From JBGMEA01 sp041447245 (GTDB lineage Bacteria > Bacillota > Clostridia > Eubacteriales > Anaerofustaceae), in the NCBI GenBank assembly GCA_041447245.1, contig JBGMEA010000023.1:186001-250000 (forward strand): DNA of 64,000 nucleotides, in the 5' to 3' direction. The notes under the pieces are model-generated. The model was not told where the DNA came from, did not search any database, and saw only the letters and a list, made by a program, of their open reading frames with translations. This document shows, one piece after another, positions 52,217 through 61,349 of the stretch. Position 1 is the first letter of the stretch, and each line of letters starts with the position of its first letter. The position numbers and the translations under genes are program-made.

Positions 52217-55189
52217 TTACGAAGTATTTTTCAATAAAATTTCGGTATCGGAAATATTGCCGAATAAAGAAGTATTAATAACTATTTTTGGATATGTCAC
52301 GGTTTGAGTCGGCAACAACTGATCCAACTCTTGCGTTGATAATCCAAAATAATTCTGAAACATCACACGAAAATAAGCCGGACGACGGCGGATAAAATCA
52401 TCTGCTTCATTCATTTCGTCGATATGATGGCTCAATGAAATATCCCAGCGGGCAAGCTGATCCGGCATTTCAGCGGCGATCAAACCATATGTCTGATCAA
52501 ATTTCGCCAAAATCACATCCGAATTAAAGATCGTCGGCCAATACTTTGCCGTTCGTTCAATAAAGCGCTGTCTGAAATAATTCGATTTCATCAGGTTGTA
52601 AATCAATGAAGAATCAAAATATTTATTGACCCCGTGCCCCTCGGGATCACTGATCAATTCCAGATTGTTTTGCGAAGGCACATACAATGCATAATCCAAA
52701 TCATAAAGCATCCACCGCCATTTTGCTCCGTCCTTCCGTTCCCGCCACCAGCGAAAGTTTACCGTATCATAATTGCTGTAATAAATATGGCAAAGGTAAG
52801 TGTCGATCATATTGTCGACATCCATCATGTTTTCCAATGTCGCCCAGTTGGCGGCATCGTTCAAATCGCTGTTTTCTATAAAGCTGAGCAATTTGTTATA
52901 TTCGGCATAATCTCCCTGTTCCACACCATAACCGAAACTGATAATGTCGCAGTTATCCCCGTCAACTCCGGGATAATGAGTCGTAATATAATCGGCATTT
53001 TCCTTGTCCCGTATATTGTAGATACCCCAATACTGACCATTGATATATAAAACAGCAGGGCGATAAGACATATAATCCAGATCCATCTCGGTTGCGGCAA
53101 GCGTCTGCAGCATGCCGTCTTTGCATTTTAAATCATCCCAATCATTTCCGCTGGTACGAAGCAAAAAAGAATAATAGGTAGTAACCCCATTTTCCTCGTC
53201 AGGAAATAAATTGTATTCCAACGAACCGTCTCCGACATATTCTTTGAAAAAAACACCGAAAGATTTTTGCGTTTCCAGCGCGCTCATGTTGCCCGATTTA
53301 TTAATCAGAGCATCCTCAGTAAAACCGCTTCCGTCGGTCTCAAGGAGTTCGATATTGGCATCGACTCTCCGTTCATCGCTCAAATCATTGTTATAGATGC
53401 CGCCGTTAAACAATTTATTGTTATCTGTAGTCAGAAACACAGCAGGCAAACCATGATCGTCTTCATTCAGTAAAAAAGTTTCGGTTGTTACATCCGAAGT
53501 AAGATTTCCGGCCTTATATGAGATCGCACGAACAGATGTATTGGAAGAGATCGAAATCGTTCCGGTGTATAAGTTTGATGTCAGAGACGGAGCGCTTCCG
53601 TCCAAGGTATAGTATATTGCCACATCTTTTTCCGGACAGCTCATCGTCAGATTCACGGTATCCGTATAATATCCCGATTTTTTTGAAAAAGTAACTCCGG
53701 AGCTGACCCCGCTGTATTTTACGGAATTGTTTACCGATCCGGGAGTAGGAGCATCAAAATAATATTTCCCCGAATCATTCACCCCTCCGATTCCTACCGA
53801 TACATCCCCCTTCATAAAGCCGAAAGACAACGTATCCATGATAACATTGTCTTTCGAAAGCACAATTGTCTGATTGTATTTGCTTAAACTGAAATTTGTA
53901 TGGTAATTGCCGTCCGAATCAACTTTGTCTTTCGATGACGCAAATACGATCATGCTCTCTCCCGGCTGAATCACGGCATTCTCATCAAAACTCCACTTAT
54001 GTGTGTCATTCAGCGTATCGCTTAATGAATACCCCGCAAGTGAAATCGCGTGATCTGTCTGATTGTACAGCTCAATCCAATCCTCATTGTCTCCGTCTGC
54101 GTCATAAAGCGTTGTTCCGTTGGCACTCATTACTTCACTGATGAAAACCTGCGCTCCCTTCACCGTTTCAGACTCGGTAACCGTTTGCATTCCGGTTGTA
54201 TTATTATCGAATCCCGGAGTCGGAGAACTGTAGTACAGCCAATTGTCGGAGTGGTCTTGAGTACGCCCATACGAAGTATTATCCGGCAAAGTAGGAATAT
54301 CAATCTTATCCAGTAACTCCGTTTCGGAATTATATAAATAAAGTGTTTCATTGGCACTCAGTTTAAAGTTGGTGTGGATGTATCCCCCGCCCGACTTGTT
54401 TTTTCCGGACGCGAAAATAACCAAATATTCTCCCGGTTGCATCGTATAATCGGGCAAAACAAATTTTGATGTTTTTTCGGAATCATCCGAAAGAAAATAT
54501 CCGCCGATATCAACCGCTTGGTCGGATGTATTATACAACTCGATGAAATCGGAAAAATCTCCGTCTTCATCATAAATCGACGTTTGTTCCCCTGCACTGA
54601 TTTCATTAATGATAATGCTTTCTTCCGAAGAGGAAGATGCCCCGATAGATGCCATTGACTTGTAAGATACGGAATGATTTTCATATCCGGGCGTCATGAC
54701 ATTGTAATAAGCATATTTGTTTTCATCATTCAACCCGTAGGAAATATCATCCGTCAACTCGGGAACATAGACTTTAGCAACAATATTCTTCCCGTCTGAA
54801 AGCGTCACAACCCCGGAAGAATTGGACAACTTAAAATTAGCGTGCAATTCTCCGTTTGCCTCATTATCTTCACCGGATGCGTATATTAAAAGGTACGCTC
54901 CGGGCTGAATATCAACATCGGGGAAAGCCCACTGCGTCGGATTACTCAAATCATCACTCAGATAGTACCCGTTTAAATGGATCGGCTCTGAAGTCTGATT
55001 GCAGATTTCGATAAAATCATAGTTCTGCTGTTCGGCACCGAGTGCAAGTGAAGTGTTGGATGTGCACACTTCATTGATCACCAAACTGTTATTGATGATA
55101 TCGGATTTTGAGTACAACAAAACCATCGCAATTGCGATAACCGAGAAGACACAAACGGCAATAATGATTTTGGCTTTATTGAATTTCAT
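52217..55189 (-). CDS. Exported CotH kinase-like protein with three lamin-tail domains
   Basis: About 990 residues. One N-terminal membrane helix (about 7-26) anchors it outside. Three lamin-tail domains follow (about 35-150, 195-310 and 345-460; each with INE/ISE-V, DFIEL/DWIEL-YN, and LSD). A chitobiase C-terminal-like domain (YYTLDGSAP) spans about 495-570, and the CotH kinase-like domain about 600-930 (RTSGNDWDD, YINGQYWGIYNIRDKENADYI, RWMLYDLDYALY). CotH proteins phosphorylate spore-coat or other exported proteins. ATG 55189 has GGAG upstream. It is the last gene of the VTC-DUF4956 operon; surface target unknown. Confidence 0.88.
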   Translation of the reverse strand: MKFNKAKIIIAVCVFSVIAIAMVLLYSKSDIINNSLVINEVCTSNTSLALGAEQQNYDFIEICNQTSEPIHLNGYYLSDDLSNPTQWAFPDVDIQPGAYLLIYASGEDNEANGELHANFKLSNSSGVVTLSDGKNIVAKVYVPELTDDISYGLNDENKYAYYNVMTPGYENHSVSYKSMASIGASSSSEESIIINEISAGEQTSIYDEDGDFSDFIELYNTSDQAVDIGGYFLSDDSEKTSKFVLPDYTMQPGEYLVIFASGKNKSGGGYIHTNFKLSANETLYLYNSETELLDKIDIPTLPDNTSYGRTQDHSDNWLYYSSPTPGFDNNTTGMQTVTESETVKGAQVFISEVMSANGTTLYDADGDNEDWIELYNQTDHAISLAGYSLSDTLNDTHKWSFDENAVIQPGESMIVFASSKDKVDSDGNYHTNFSLSKYNQTIVLSKDNVIMDTLSFGFMKGDVSVGIGGVNDSGKYYFDAPTPGSVNNSVKYSGVSSGVTFSKKSGYYTDTVNLTMSCPEKDVAIYYTLDGSAPSLTSNLYTGTISISSNTSVRAISYKAGNLTSDVTTETFLLNEDDHGLPAVFLTTDNNKLFNGGIYNNDLSDERRVDANIELLETDGSGFTEDALINKSGNMSALETQKSFGVFFKEYVGDGSLEYNLFPDEENGVTTYYSFLLRTSGNDWDDLKCKDGMLQTLAATEMDLDYMSYRPAVLYINGQYWGIYNIRDKENADYITTHYPGVDGDNCDIISFGYGVEQGDYAEYNKLLSFIENSDLNDAANWATLENMMDVDNMIDTYLCHIYYSNYDTVNFRWWRERKDGAKWRWMLYDLDYALYVPSQNNLELISDPEGHGVNKYFDSSLIYNLMKSNYFRQRFIERTAKYWPTIFNSDVILAKFDQTYGLIAAEMPDQLARWDISLSHHIDEMNEADDFIRRRPAYFRVMFQNYFGLSTQELDQLLPTQTVTYPKIVINTSLFGNISDTEILLKNTS

Positions 55190-55213
55190 TGGCACTCCGC
55201 ATCAGGTATTTGA

Positions 55214-55891
55214 CTACACAGCATAGTCTCCGTTATATTTTACAAAGGACATATTCAGTATCTCTTCATTTTCACGCAAAGCACGGATTGTGCCTTCATC
55301 CGGGATCAGTGGAATTTCGGCAGTCAGTTCCGTGTACTGGTCATTGACTGTCAATGACTTGACGATAATCTTTGGAAAATGATTTTTAACGGCGTCCACG
55401 TGCGCATCCGCAATCATGCGAATGACTAAAATGCATGGTTCCGCATTCAATCTTTTATTCGTAAGATACATCATCCCTATCATCACAAGAGCGATAAATG
55501 CCGTTCCGGCGATCGCAATCAAATAGAATCCCGCACCGCAGGTGATTCCGATCGCAATTGCCCAAAACATATAAGAAATATCTTTCGAATTTTTTACCGC
55601 GGTTCTGAATCGCACAATGCTGAGAGCACCCACCATACCCAAAGAAAGTGTTAAGTTATAGCTGATCGGCAGAATAACCAAACTTGTAACGAGAGCAGTC
55701 AAAATTAATGACCCGGCATATTCATAAGAAAAAATTGCCCCTTTATAGGTCAGTTTGTAGATAGCAATCATAAACACAGACAGCAATGCGACGATCAGTA
55801 AAGTGACCAGCAGCAGTTCAACGGTAATATCGGAATTGGAAGAGATGTATTGATCATAAACACTTTTTTTAAGAATATCCTGCAAACCCAT
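55214..55891 (-). CDS. DUF4956 membrane protein
   Basis: About 225 residues with four membrane helices (about 26-130) and a soluble C-terminal domain resembling a ferredoxin-like fold (CILVIRMIADAHVDAVKNHF). The loop LGMVGALSIVRFRTAVKNSKDISYMFWAIAIGI is highly conserved in the family; its function is not known. TAATG overlaps the VTC stop, with GGGAGG upstream. It is regularly found with VTC-domain and CotH genes, so it may work with them. Confidence 0.88.
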   Translation of the reverse strand: MGLQDILKKSVYDQYISSNSDITVELLLVTLLIVALLSVFMIAIYKLTYKGAIFSYEYAGSLILTALVTSLVILPISYNLTLSLGMVGALSIVRFRTAVKNSKDISYMFWAIAIGITCGAGFYLIAIAGTAFIALVMIGMMYLTNKRLNAEPCILVIRMIADAHVDAVKNHFPKIIVKSLTVNDQYTELTAEIPLIPDEGTIRALRENEEILNMSFVKYNGDYAV

Positions 55892-56607
55892 TATTGCACC
55901 TCCCAATCATTCAGTGATATAAACTGCTTGCATAATGCAAATTTGGAAACCGACATTTGTATTCCGCTGCCCGGCGACAGCAAATCGGAAATAACCGAAG
56001 GAAGAAAAGCATCATATTTTACTTCCAAAATCATCCGATTGCTTCCCAGTGCAGGAATCATCGGCAAATTTCTGCTAAAAAAGTCAGTGTTCAGCAATGC
56101 GGTTTTCAGATTGATGTCAAAAGTCACCCGAACATTTCCGGGATTAAATACATAAGCTTCCCTGTCATAATCTGTTATGACATTCGCTTTTAAAAGATTC
56201 TTATGATTTGTCAGAGCAAACTCGCGAACCAATGGATCGTCATTTTCAGAAAAGATGTCTGTATCCGATTCCAAAAAAGAATCTGCCTCATGTTTGGTCA
56301 ATTCAGCAGATTGTTTACAACTGACATCATTCATTTTTATTTTTTTTTCCAACCGAATCAGTGATTCGTCAGAGTCATACATTCTGATCCGATATTTTTT
56401 TCGTTCCGCCAACCCCGATAGTTTTGTTATGAAGTCCGTATTTTTCATATCGTCAAAATACACACTCCTGATATGATAGCGATTGTCTCGTCCGCCATGA
56501 TAATCAGGTTTCAGAATGGCAGCCATACGGCTTCTGAGCACATGATATTCGCTCATATCCAGCAGATACTTCAATTCGTGTCTGTAATTCATTTTCACTT
56601 CATTCAT
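55891..56607 (-). CDS. VTC domain protein, polyphosphate polymerase family
   Basis: 238 residues. The tunnel-lining basic and acidic residues of the VTC domain are visible: YRHELKYLL, HIRSVYFDD, RKKYRIRMYD, RLEKKIK, and ILEVKYDAFLP. In yeast VTC4 this domain polymerises phosphate from ATP; bacterial members are mostly untested. There is no clear ribosome site before ATG 56607, and the leader is about 8 bases, so initiation may be leaderless or at ATG 56592. Confidence 0.85.
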   Translation of the reverse strand: MNEVKMNYRHELKYLLDMSEYHVLRSRMAAILKPDYHGGRDNRYHIRSVYFDDMKNTDFITKLSGLAERKKYRIRMYDSDESLIRLEKKIKMNDVSCKQSAELTKHEADSFLESDTDIFSENDDPLVREFALTNHKNLLKANVITDYDREAYVFNPGNVRVTFDINLKTALLNTDFFSRNLPMIPALGSNRMILEVKYDAFLPSVISDLLSPGSGIQMSVSKFALCKQFISLNDWEVQ

Positions 56608-56622
56608 TTTTTTTATTATTTT

Positions 56623-56651
56623 ATTATATATGAATTACAAAAAATTTACAA
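56623..56651 (-). promoter_or_regulatory. Promoter of the VTC-DUF4956-CotH operon
   Basis: TTGTAA (56646-56651), a 17-base spacer and exact TATAAT (56623-56628) on the minus strand. Confidence 0.75.
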
Positions 56652-56663
56652 TCTTACTTTTCA

Positions 56664-56696
56664 GCAAATAAAAAACTGCGAAAAAATTCCGCAGTT
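56664..56696 (-). terminator. Intrinsic terminator of the 2-oxoacid oxidoreductase operon
   Basis: Stem AACTGCG / CGCAGTT with a nine-base loop, then TTTTATTTG on the minus strand, ten bases after the gamma-subunit stop. Confidence 0.85.
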
Positions 56697-56705
56697 CCGT
56701 TTGCT

Positions 56706-57230
56706 TTATTTTACGGCATCAATTCCTGATTGTATCGCTTTGATATTCCCGGGTATGAATTTTTCTTTCTTACCTGTCATCGTCTTCTTCATTACTTTTT
56801 CGATCGTCTCAAGGCTCACAATCGGATGTTTGCCCAAAAACGCCCCAAGCATTACCATATTCGCCGATTTATCGGAACCGATATGATTTGCATCAATATG
56901 ATAAATATTGATATCACTGCGTTCGACGGGAATGTCTACCAAAGAAGAATTCAGAAACAGATCTCCGCCGGGCTCGACAAGAGGCACAAATTTATCCAGA
57001 CTGGGATTATTCATGATAATGACACTGTTCGCCTTTGTGATAATCGGAGAACTGATCGGCTTATCCGAAACACACACATGGCAATTTGCCGTTCCTCCCC
57101 GCATTTCGGGTCCGTAAGACGGAAGCCAACTTACCTCTTTATCTTCGTACATCCCTGCATAGGTCAGCAATTGACCGATCAGCATAACTCCCTGCCCGCC
57201 AAAACCGGCCATAATTATTTTTTCGTTCAT
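56706..57230 (-). CDS. 2-oxoacid:ferredoxin oxidoreductase gamma subunit
   Basis: 174 residues. The gamma domain motif AGFGGQGVMLIGQLL and PSYGPEMRGGTANC are typical. It is part of a four-subunit enzyme (gamma, beta, alpha, ferredoxin) encoded in this run, which decarboxylates 2-oxoacids to acyl-CoA and reduces ferredoxin. It overlaps the beta gene by four bases. Confidence 0.92.
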   Translation of the reverse strand: MNEKIIMAGFGGQGVMLIGQLLTYAGMYEDKEVSWLPSYGPEMRGGTANCHVCVSDKPISSPIITKANSVIIMNNPSLDKFVPLVEPGGDLFLNSSLVDIPVERSDINIYHIDANHIGSDKSANMVMLGAFLGKHPIVSLETIEKVMKKTMTGKKEKFIPGNIKAIQSGIDAVK

Positions 57231-57973
57231 TTGTTTTCCTCCCAGTCTCTGAAGTTACCGAGAGGGAAATACGGCATCATATTGTCTCTGAGCCATTGCA
57301 ATGCTTCCGAAGGTGTTTTGCCCCAATTTGTCGGGCAGGTAGACAACACTTCAACCATGGAAAAACCTTTCCCTTCAATCTGAGTTTGGAACGCTTTTTT
57401 AATCGCTTTCTTGGCTTTTCTGATATTGGCAGGAGTATCAACGCTGACGCGTTCGATGAATTTTGCTCCGTCGATGGTTGCAAGCATTTCACTCATTCTG
57501 ATCGGTTTGCCGGCAAGCTCCTCTTTTCTTCCGTCCTGACAGGTTGTGGCTTTCTGTCCGATCAGAGTCGTCGGCGCCATTTGGCCTCCCGTCATTCCGT
57601 ATATGGCATTGTTTACAAATATCGTTGTGATCTTCTCGCCGCGATGTGCGACCTGCACAATTTCAGCCGTACCGATTGATGCAAGATCCCCGTCTCCCTG
57701 ATAGGTAAACACCACGTGATCCGGCATCGCACGCTTGATTCCCGTTGCTACAGCGGGTGCTCTTCCGTGTGCGGCTTCATGCATGTCGCAATTGAAATAA
57801 TTATAAGCCAAAACACCGCAACCCACCGGAGCCACACCGATCGTGTCTCCCAATACGCCAAGCTCCACCAAACATTCCGCGATCAGTTTGTGTATAATTC
57901 CATGCGTGCAGCCCGGGCAGTAGTGAAACTGTGTATCCGTCAAACCTCTGGATTTTTCATATACGACTGTCAT
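57227..57973 (-). CDS. 2-oxoacid:ferredoxin oxidoreductase beta subunit (TPP-binding)
   Basis: 248 residues. TPP motif GDGDLASIG...NNAIYGMTGGQMAPTT. Cysteines at the N-terminus (YCPGCTHGI). It carries the active site with the alpha subunit. The start overlaps the alpha stop by one base. Confidence 0.93.
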   Translation of the reverse strand: MTVVYEKSRGLTDTQFHYCPGCTHGIIHKLIAECLVELGVLGDTIGVAPVGCGVLAYNYFNCDMHEAAHGRAPAVATGIKRAMPDHVVFTYQGDGDLASIGTAEIVQVAHRGEKITTIFVNNAIYGMTGGQMAPTTLIGQKATTCQDGRKEELAGKPIRMSEMLATIDGAKFIERVSVDTPANIRKAKKAIKKAFQTQIEGKGFSMVEVLSTCPTNWGKTPSEALQWLRDNMMPYFPLGNFRDWEENK

Positions 57974-59037
57974 CAGTTTTCACCTCGGATAATTTTTTCT
58001 ATTTCCGCTTTAATCGCATCGGGTTCAGGAATCATTCCTCCGACTCTGCCGTAAAAAAAGGTCTTCCATCGTCCGTTGGCCGCAATTTTCACATCGTCGA
58101 TCATTTGCCCCAAACTCATTTCGACACAAAGGATTCCCTTGCAATCCGGATTGATTGCATCAAAAGCAGCGTCGGGAAACGGCCATAAAGTGATGGGACG
58201 GATCAATCCGACTTTCATCCCCTGTTTTTCGCATTCTTCAATCGCTGTCTTCACGATGCGGGATGTTGTTCCGTATGCAACACAGACAACATCGCAGTCC
58301 TCGACTCCGACCGATTCGTAACGAACTTCGTCCTTTTTGATCTGCTCGTAAATTTCATTCAAATGCAGATTATGATTTTCTAAAATCTGAGGATCCAGAT
58401 AAAGTGAATTGATAATATTCGGTTTTCTTTTTTCTTTTGTTCCTGTTGTAGCCCAATCTTTTGGAGGAAGGACTTTGTTTGTTTCCACATCTTTGAATTC
58501 GACCGGTTCCATCATCTGTCCGATCATTCCGTCTCCGAGCATCATGACCGGAACGCGGTAATATTCGCTGATATCGAATGCCTGTTGCATGATATCAACC
58601 GCTTCCTGCAAATTTGCCGGAGCGTATACGATAACGCGGTAATCTCCGTCTCCTCCGCCTCTTGTTGCCTGAAAATAATCGGACTGTGCAGGCTGAATTC
58701 CGCCCAGACCGGGGCCCCCTCTGACCATATTCACGATAACACACGGAAGCATTGATCCGCATATATAAGAAATACCTTCCTGTTTCAACGCAATTCCGGG
58801 ACTTGAGGATGAAGTCATCGCCCTTGCTCCGCAACCCGCAGCACCATATACCATGCTGATTGCAGCAATTTCACTTTCTGCCTGCACAAAAACGCCGTCT
58901 ACTTCAGGCAGTCTTTTTGACATATATTCCGGCAATTCATTCTGCGGAGTGATCGGATAACCGAAAAAATATCGGCAGCCGCCTTTGATTGCAGCTTCCG
59001 CTACCGCTTCATTGCCTTTCATCAGTACTTTTGCCAT
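57973..59037 (-). CDS. 2-oxoacid:ferredoxin oxidoreductase alpha subunit (VorB-like)
   Basis: About 354 residues from ATG 59037, preceded by GGAAG. GYPITPQNELPEYM and TSSSSPGIALKQEG are close to VorB (3-methyl-2-oxobutanoate type) sequences of Clostridia. Branched-chain oxoacids are the best guess, and ilvE in the same window could supply them, but a 2-oxoglutarate (Kor) role is possible. Confidence 0.9.
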   Translation of the reverse strand: MAKVLMKGNEAVAEAAIKGGCRYFFGYPITPQNELPEYMSKRLPEVDGVFVQAESEIAAISMVYGAAGCGARAMTSSSSPGIALKQEGISYICGSMLPCVIVNMVRGGPGLGGIQPAQSDYFQATRGGGDGDYRVIVYAPANLQEAVDIMQQAFDISEYYRVPVMMLGDGMIGQMMEPVEFKDVETNKVLPPKDWATTGTKEKRKPNIINSLYLDPQILENHNLHLNEIYEQIKKDEVRYESVGVEDCDVVCVAYGTTSRIVKTAIEECEKQGMKVGLIRPITLWPFPDAAFDAINPDCKGILCVEMSLGQMIDDVKIAANGRWKTFFYGRVGGMIPEPDAIKAEIEKIIRGEN

Positions 59038-59076
59038 AATTAACTTCCATTCTGCCGCTGACTGCAGCCAATTCAA

Positions 59077-59292
59077 TTAGTCTCTTTCCACTGTTATAAT
59101 GGAATCGGGGCACATCACTGCACAATTTCCGCAACCGGTACAACTGCCCGGTTCCGCTGCATATGCAGGATGATATCCTTTTGCATTGATTCTATCTTTA
59201 CTGATACTGATTACTTTCTGAGGACATACTTCAATGCAGAGTTCGCATCCTTTGCAGTTATCCTCATCGAATCTGACGATTCCTTTTGCCAC
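59077..59292 (-). CDS. Ferredoxin-like subunit with two [4Fe-4S] clusters
   Basis: About 71 residues from GTG 59292, with GAGG eight bases upstream. Two cluster motifs: CKGCELCIEVCP and CTGCGNCAVMCP. It is the delta subunit that takes electrons from the alpha-beta unit. An in-frame GTG at 59301 overlaps the ribosome site. Confidence 0.92.
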   Translation of the reverse strand: MAKGIVRFDEDNCKGCELCIEVCPQKVISISKDRINAKGYHPAYAAEPGSCTGCGNCAVMCPDSIITVERD

Positions 59293-59313
59293 CGTGTTCA
59301 CCTCGATTCGCTC

Positions 59314-59979
59314 TCACATCCATTCGGGACGCATATACAATTCGTCCAAAATAAATACTTTGTCTATTTTACTATGAATATTCTGAATTTTCAAGTAGTT
59401 TGGAACAACATTGAATACTACGGGAAGCCCTGTTTTAGCCGATACTTCCATGCAAAGATCGTACCCTTTCATAATATCCGCTTCCGTGGTTTCCCTTATC
59501 ATATGCGTATTGTTAATCAAACCGCTTATCCTGAGTCTGCTTTGATTTTCAATGTCGCGCAAATATGCGATTACCTGATCCGAAGTGGCAGTCATTGGTC
59601 TGTTCGCGTTCACGACAAGCAGCATTTCATAGCCGACAGACTTGATTTTTTCGGAAAATCTGGACAATACACGCGCACCTTCCCCGTCTCCGCCCACATC
59701 AAAAATAGAATCATAAGATTGATCCTCGATATATTTGTTAATTTCTCCCGGAAGTGCGGGCATATCCAAAGACTGCTGCTTGTTTCCGAGGCTGGAACCA
59801 AGCACTTCGATCCCATTTTTTTCCAAAAGAAGTGCTTTTTCTCTGCTGCGAAAATAAGGATTTACGATATCCAAATCAATCAGTGCTACTTTTTCCCCTT
59901 GTTCTTTGCTTTGTTTCATTGCATAATTAACTGCAAATTCGGTCTTTCCGCTGCCGTAATGTCCTGTAATGATTAACAT
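59314..59979 (-). CDS. P-loop ATPase (MinD/ParA-like) next to the oxidoreductase
   Basis: 221 residues. The P-loop is GHYGSGKTE; switch-like segment ALIDLDIVNPYFRSRE; IFDVGGDGEGARVL. It belongs to the SIMIBI group, but its task is unknown; genes like this often precede Vor-type operons, so a role in enzyme maturation is possible. A TATAAT at 60000-60005 on the minus strand is a likely -10 for the operon. Confidence 0.75.
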   Translation of the reverse strand: MLIITGHYGSGKTEFAVNYAMKQSKEQGEKVALIDLDIVNPYFRSREKALLLEKNGIEVLGSSLGNKQQSLDMPALPGEINKYIEDQSYDSIFDVGGDGEGARVLSRFSEKIKSVGYEMLLVVNANRPMTATSDQVIAYLRDIENQSRLRISGLINNTHMIRETTEADIMKGYDLCMEVSAKTGLPVVFNVVPNYLKIQNIHSKIDKVFILDELYMRPEWM

Positions 59980-60105
59980 AATTCACCTCTGATTCCTAAA
60001 TTATAACATGTCAACAGTTAAAAAAAAACACATGAAAAATTTCCCTCATATATACCGAAATTTCTCATAATTATTTTCACTCAATAATTTTGTGCCGTCG
60101 ATTTC

Positions 60106-60134
60106 TTGACAAATGAGTGCAATTCATGGATAAT
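60106..60134 (+). promoter_or_regulatory. Promoter of the exported small protein gene
   Basis: Exact TTGACA (60106-60111), a 17-base spacer and GATAAT (60129-60134). Confidence 0.8.
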
Positions 60135-60174
60135 GTAACAGAATAGTAACAAAATCATCAAAAGCGAGGAGATA

Positions 60175-60684
60175 ATGAAAAAAAAGAAAAGACTGATTTT
60201 ATCTGTCTCATTATTATTCGCCGTTTCACTGATTTCGTTTATATTGCTGAAACCGTCCGGCGAAGAAGTATACGCCAAAGATTTCTTAAACAAATTATAC
60301 AATGTGTCCGATTATCAGATTACGTCTTATCTGACCAATGCAAAATCGGAAGATAATGATTCCGTAACCATTACGAACAATGATTTCACGGAAGAAGGCT
60401 ATAATCAGGCAGTTTCCGAACGCATTACCGAGTATTATGAAGAATATGCTTACGAAAACAAATGTACGATTGCAGTCAATTACATCAACACAAAAGAAGA
60501 AAAATACAATGTCAACGAAGGATTATGGTATTTCACCTTTGATGCACAAATTGTAATTACTTACAGTGAAACCAACGAACAAAAAACAGTCTCCCAGTTG
60601 GGAACCATCACCATTCTCTCAAAAGACGGCACTTATAAAGTGCAATCTATCGATATTGAGAATATGGACGATATTCAGTCATAG
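60175..60684 (+). CDS. Exported or membrane-anchored protein of unknown function
   Basis: 169 residues. A lysine-rich start and one hydrophobic segment (about 6-25) form a signal anchor. The rest is acidic and mixed alpha/beta (FLNKLYNVSDYQITSYLTNAKSE..., then a C-terminal strand set). It has no recognised family. GGAG lies before ATG 60175. It has its own promoter and is closed by a terminator shared with the cob run, so it is a single-gene unit. Confidence 0.75.
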   Translation: MKKKKRLILSVSLLFAVSLISFILLKPSGEEVYAKDFLNKLYNVSDYQITSYLTNAKSEDNDSVTITNNDFTEEGYNQAVSERITEYYEEYAYENKCTIAVNYINTKEEKYNVNEGLWYFTFDAQIVITYSETNEQKTVSQLGTITILSKDGTYKVQSIDIENMDDIQS

Positions 60685-60705
60685 CAATAATCGAAACGAA
60701 AACAC

Positions 60706-60741
60706 AAAAATGGCATTTCTTCAGAAATGCCATTTTTCTTT
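60706..60741 (+). terminator. Bidirectional terminator between the exported gene and the cob operon
   Basis: Ten-base-pair stem TGGCATTTCT / AGAAATGCCA with a TC loop, with A-run before and T-run after, so it works for both convergent units. Confidence 0.9.
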
Positions 60742-61349
60742 TAATTGTTTTCTATTCTTTTAAAGTTTTCTACTCGGAAACTTTCTTTTTCAACCATAAG
60801 GTCAATCTCATACCCAAGGCCGTGGGATGGCATTGCTTCGTAAAAATTCATGGAATCGTCGCAATATTTATTTGCGAAATATCCAATGACCCCACCATGT
60901 GACGTCAAGAGAATTTTCTCCGAGTTCTCATCCAAAGCATGATTGAACAAAATTCGAAATCCTTTTTCGACACGGTCATGAAACTGCGCCGTGCTCTCTC
61001 CATGGGGGATCACATAGTTCCCTGTTACGTCATTAATCCATGCAACATAATCAGGATCGTGCATCAAATCATCATGTTTTCTTAGCTCGAATTCTCCGAA
61101 ATTACATTCTTTTAATTCAGGAATAATACCATAATTCACATTCCCTGCGATCAGTTCCAAAGTTTCGACCGCACGGGAAAGCCCGCTTGTATAATAAGAA
61201 TCCGCAGAATGGTACAGCTTTTCTTTTACAAACCGATCAATTTCCGATTTGCCCGCATCAGTGAGCGGCAAATCGCTGAATCCGGAATAAATCATCCGAT
61301 CCACCGCTTCCGTTTTGCCGTGACGAATCAATTGCATATTTAATTTCAC
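60741..61349 (-). CDS. cobC: Histidine phosphatase family protein (CobC / alpha-ribazole phosphatase-like)
   Basis: 202 residues. The phosphohistidine motif is LIRHGKTE at the start; the second His is in TSHGGVIGYF. By position after cobU and cobS it is probably the phosphatase that removes the 5'-phosphate of alpha-ribazole or adenosylcobalamin phosphate. Other phosphoglycerate mutase family activities are possible. GTG start overlaps the upstream stop (GTGA). Confidence 0.8.
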   Translation of the reverse strand: MKLNMQLIRHGKTEAVDRMIYSGFSDLPLTDAGKSEIDRFVKEKLYHSADSYYTSGLSRAVETLELIAGNVNYGIIPELKECNFGEFELRKHDDLMHDPDYVAWINDVTGNYVIPHGESTAQFHDRVEKGFRILFNHALDENSEKILLTSHGGVIGYFANKYCDDSMNFYEAMPSHGLGYEIDLMVEKESFRVENFKRIENN

